Source of the DNA: DASCOT01 sp965197275
GTDB taxonomy: Bacteria > Acidobacteriota > UBA890 > WLXD01
Direction of reading: 5' to 3'
Assembly (NCBI GenBank): GCA_965197275.1
Contig: CBDAMQ010000027.1
Span: 1 to 64,000, forward strand
Length of the DNA: 64,000 nucleotides
The position numbers were made by a program, and so were the translations under genes. The notes under the pieces were generated by a model. That model did no database searches, was not told the origin of the DNA, and was given only the letters and a program-made list of their open reading frames with translations. Positions 63,055 through 64,000 of the stretch are shown in pieces. Position 1 is the first letter of the stretch, and each line of letters starts with the position of its first letter.

Positions 63055-63113
63055 TCGGGGTACCGGGCGCGTGGGTTTGCGCCGACCGAAAAGCGGACCC
63101 CGCCGTGCAGTTC

Positions 63114-63746
63114 TCAGGCGCTCGCTTTCATCTCCACGTAGATGGCCTGGATCTTGTCGGTGTACTCCGGGTGGCCGGGGACGTACGGCTCCGGTTCGGA
63201 CCATGCGACGGAACAGAGTCCCTGGCGTTCGAGACCGGAGAGCAGATCCTCGAACGAGCGCTCGAGCCATAGATCATCGCGCTGGCTGAAGACGATCCAC
63301 CCGCCCGGCCGGACAACCCGGAGCAGCTCGGTTAGAAGCTGGTGGCCATCCAGCACGTGGGTGAACACACCAACGCTGACCACGGCCTCGAACCGATCGT
63401 CGGCGAATGGCAAGGATCGAGTCAGGTCGACGCAGCTCAGGCTCCGATAGACGCCACGCGCTCGGGCCCGTGCAAGCGAGGGTCGCGACAGGTCGATGCC
63501 CACGAGGCTCGTGAACCCCTCCGCCCGAAGGGCCATCCCAGACTGCCCGGTGCCACATCCGACATCCAGCAGGGTTCGACTCGGATCGATCTTCCGGGCG
63601 GCCAGCCGGGTGGCGACGGCGTCTGGCGCTCGATAGCCCCAGGCGGCCAGGTCGGCGTCGTAGTCGCCGGCCCACTCGTCGTAGAGGGCTTCGAGTTCGC
63701 GCTTCGACGCGTTGCTGATCGCGCTCAGGCCCTTGGAAGGGGACAC
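63114..63746 (-). CDS. Class I SAM-dependent methyltransferase
   Basis: The 210-residue Rossmann methyltransferase has motif I LLDVGCGTGQSGMAL, acidic GIDLSRPSL, LTRSLPFADDRFEAVVSVGVF and LRVVRPGGWIVF. It resembles small-molecule methyltransferases (UbiE/Williams-Beuren type), substrate unknown. The GTG at 63746 is the likely start. It is convergent with the HupE/UreJ gene (59 bp apart). Confidence 0.85.
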   Translation of the reverse strand: MSPSKGLSAISNASKRELEALYDEWAGDYDADLAAWGYRAPDAVATRLAARKIDPSRTLLDVGCGTGQSGMALRAEGFTSLVGIDLSRPSLARARARGVYRSLSCVDLTRSLPFADDRFEAVVSVGVFTHVLDGHQLLTELLRVVRPGGWIVFSQRDDLWLERSFEDLLSGLERQGLCSVAWSEPEPYVPGHPEYTDKIQAIYVEMKASA

Positions 63747-63751
63747 TCGGT

Positions 63752-64000
63752 TTACTCAGCGGCGAAGCAGTAGAAGAGCCCGTTTCCTCCTGTCCCCACC
63801 AGCTCCTCCTGGCTGCAGCCGCTCGACGGATGCGCCATGTTCCACGGGCTGCCCGGCGTGGTGAACCGGAACCGGTCGTGGTGTCCCACCATGGCGCTGC
63901 CCTCGCCGCTGCTGGTCCAGTTGCCGCAGGTGCGATCCTCACCGGGCGGGAACGCCGTGCCATCCAGCCCCGTTCCGGTCAGGATGTCGTGCATGCTCGG
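63752..64000 (-). CDS. C-terminal part of a lectin-like secreted protein, 5' cut by the window
   Basis: The frame is open to the right edge; the ATG at 63994 is probably internal. The segment DRTCGNWTSSGEGSAMVGHHDR, SPWNMAHPSSGCSQEELVGTGGNGLFYCFAAE has the spaced Cys residues and final FYCFAA typical of a C-type-lectin/collagenase-like terminal domain in secreted bacterial proteins. Function is unknown. It stops 5 bp upstream of the methyltransferase start. Confidence 0.6.
   Translation of the reverse strand, partial: PSMHDILTGTGLDGTAFPPGEDRTCGNWTSSGEGSAMVGHHDRFRFTTPGSPWNMAHPSSGCSQEELVGTGGNGLFYCFAAE

Overview
The window is high-GC, gene-dense bacterial chromosome. The his operon has an enterobacterial-style leader-peptide attenuator, there is a wecE-wecD pair, and a bTHX gene sits beside fabI. 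These point to a Pseudomonadota, probably a Gammaproteobacteria-like, uncultured lineage. Three eukaryote-type Ser/Thr kinases, a large ECF sigma factor, lipoprotein sulfatases and many twin-arginine (Tat) exported oxidoreductases also fit environmental lineages such as Acidobacteriota or Gemmatimonadota, so the phylum is an inference. No rRNA, intact tRNA, CRISPR array or replication origin was seen.

Layout. 0-2.3 kb: msrB (5' cut by the window edge), a 283-bp MITE-like inverted-repeat element, and a secreted Asp-box propeller. 2.3-6.1 kb: an AraC regulator coupled to a secreted lectin-like protein, divergent from a PQQ-propeller lipoprotein. 6.1-13.9 kb, minus strand: receptor kinase, small secreted protein, ECF sigma factor, FAD oxidoreductase, cytochrome c-cupin fusion, GFA-like protein. 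14.0-23.7 kb: a block between two degenerate tRNA-derived direct repeats. It holds a 14-blade double propeller, a Rieske oxygenase, a broken FAD oxidoreductase, a broken NTF2/VOC lipoprotein and an acyltransferase. 23.9-30.8 kb, minus strand: a complete his operon, hisL-hisG-hisDC-hisH-hisA-hisB-hisF-hisIE. Most junctions are 4-nt start/stop overlaps, HisD and HisC are fused, and a histidine leader peptide with mutually exclusive antiterminator and terminator lies upstream. 30.8-44.5 kb: two sulfatases, a circularly permuted D-amino-acid-oxidase-like protein, an intact spermidine-dehydrogenase-like protein, a kinase, a GMC dehydrogenase plus gluconate-dehydrogenase-subunit-3 cassette between 77-bp direct repeats, and wecE-wecD. 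45.0-50.6 kb: trypsin-like protease, an outer-membrane protein gene broken by an exact 16-bp tandem duplication, two adjoining IS3-family elements and a gene cut by one of them. 50.7-57.5 kb: fabI with bTHX, a lactonase-like propeller, a membrane methyltransferase, a secreted protein, an M28-like lipoprotein and a small lipoprotein. 57.7-64 kb: a second kinase-propeller gene, a cobalt-type nitrile hydratase operon (alpha, beta, accessory protein, HupE/UreJ-type metal permease), a SAM methyltransferase and the end of a lectin-like gene.

Themes. The most mechanistic finds are the his attenuator, the HisD-HisC fusion, the permuted DAAO, the Tat-leader nitrile hydratase and the repeat-flanked dehydrogenase cassette. 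Several genes carry single-base or short indels (about 6.4, 16.7, 18.7, 19.5, 19.9, 20.6, 21.3, 22.1, 47.6 and 58.4 kb). Some are clearly biological, such as the 16-bp duplication. Others could be assembly errors, and read data would be needed to separate the two.
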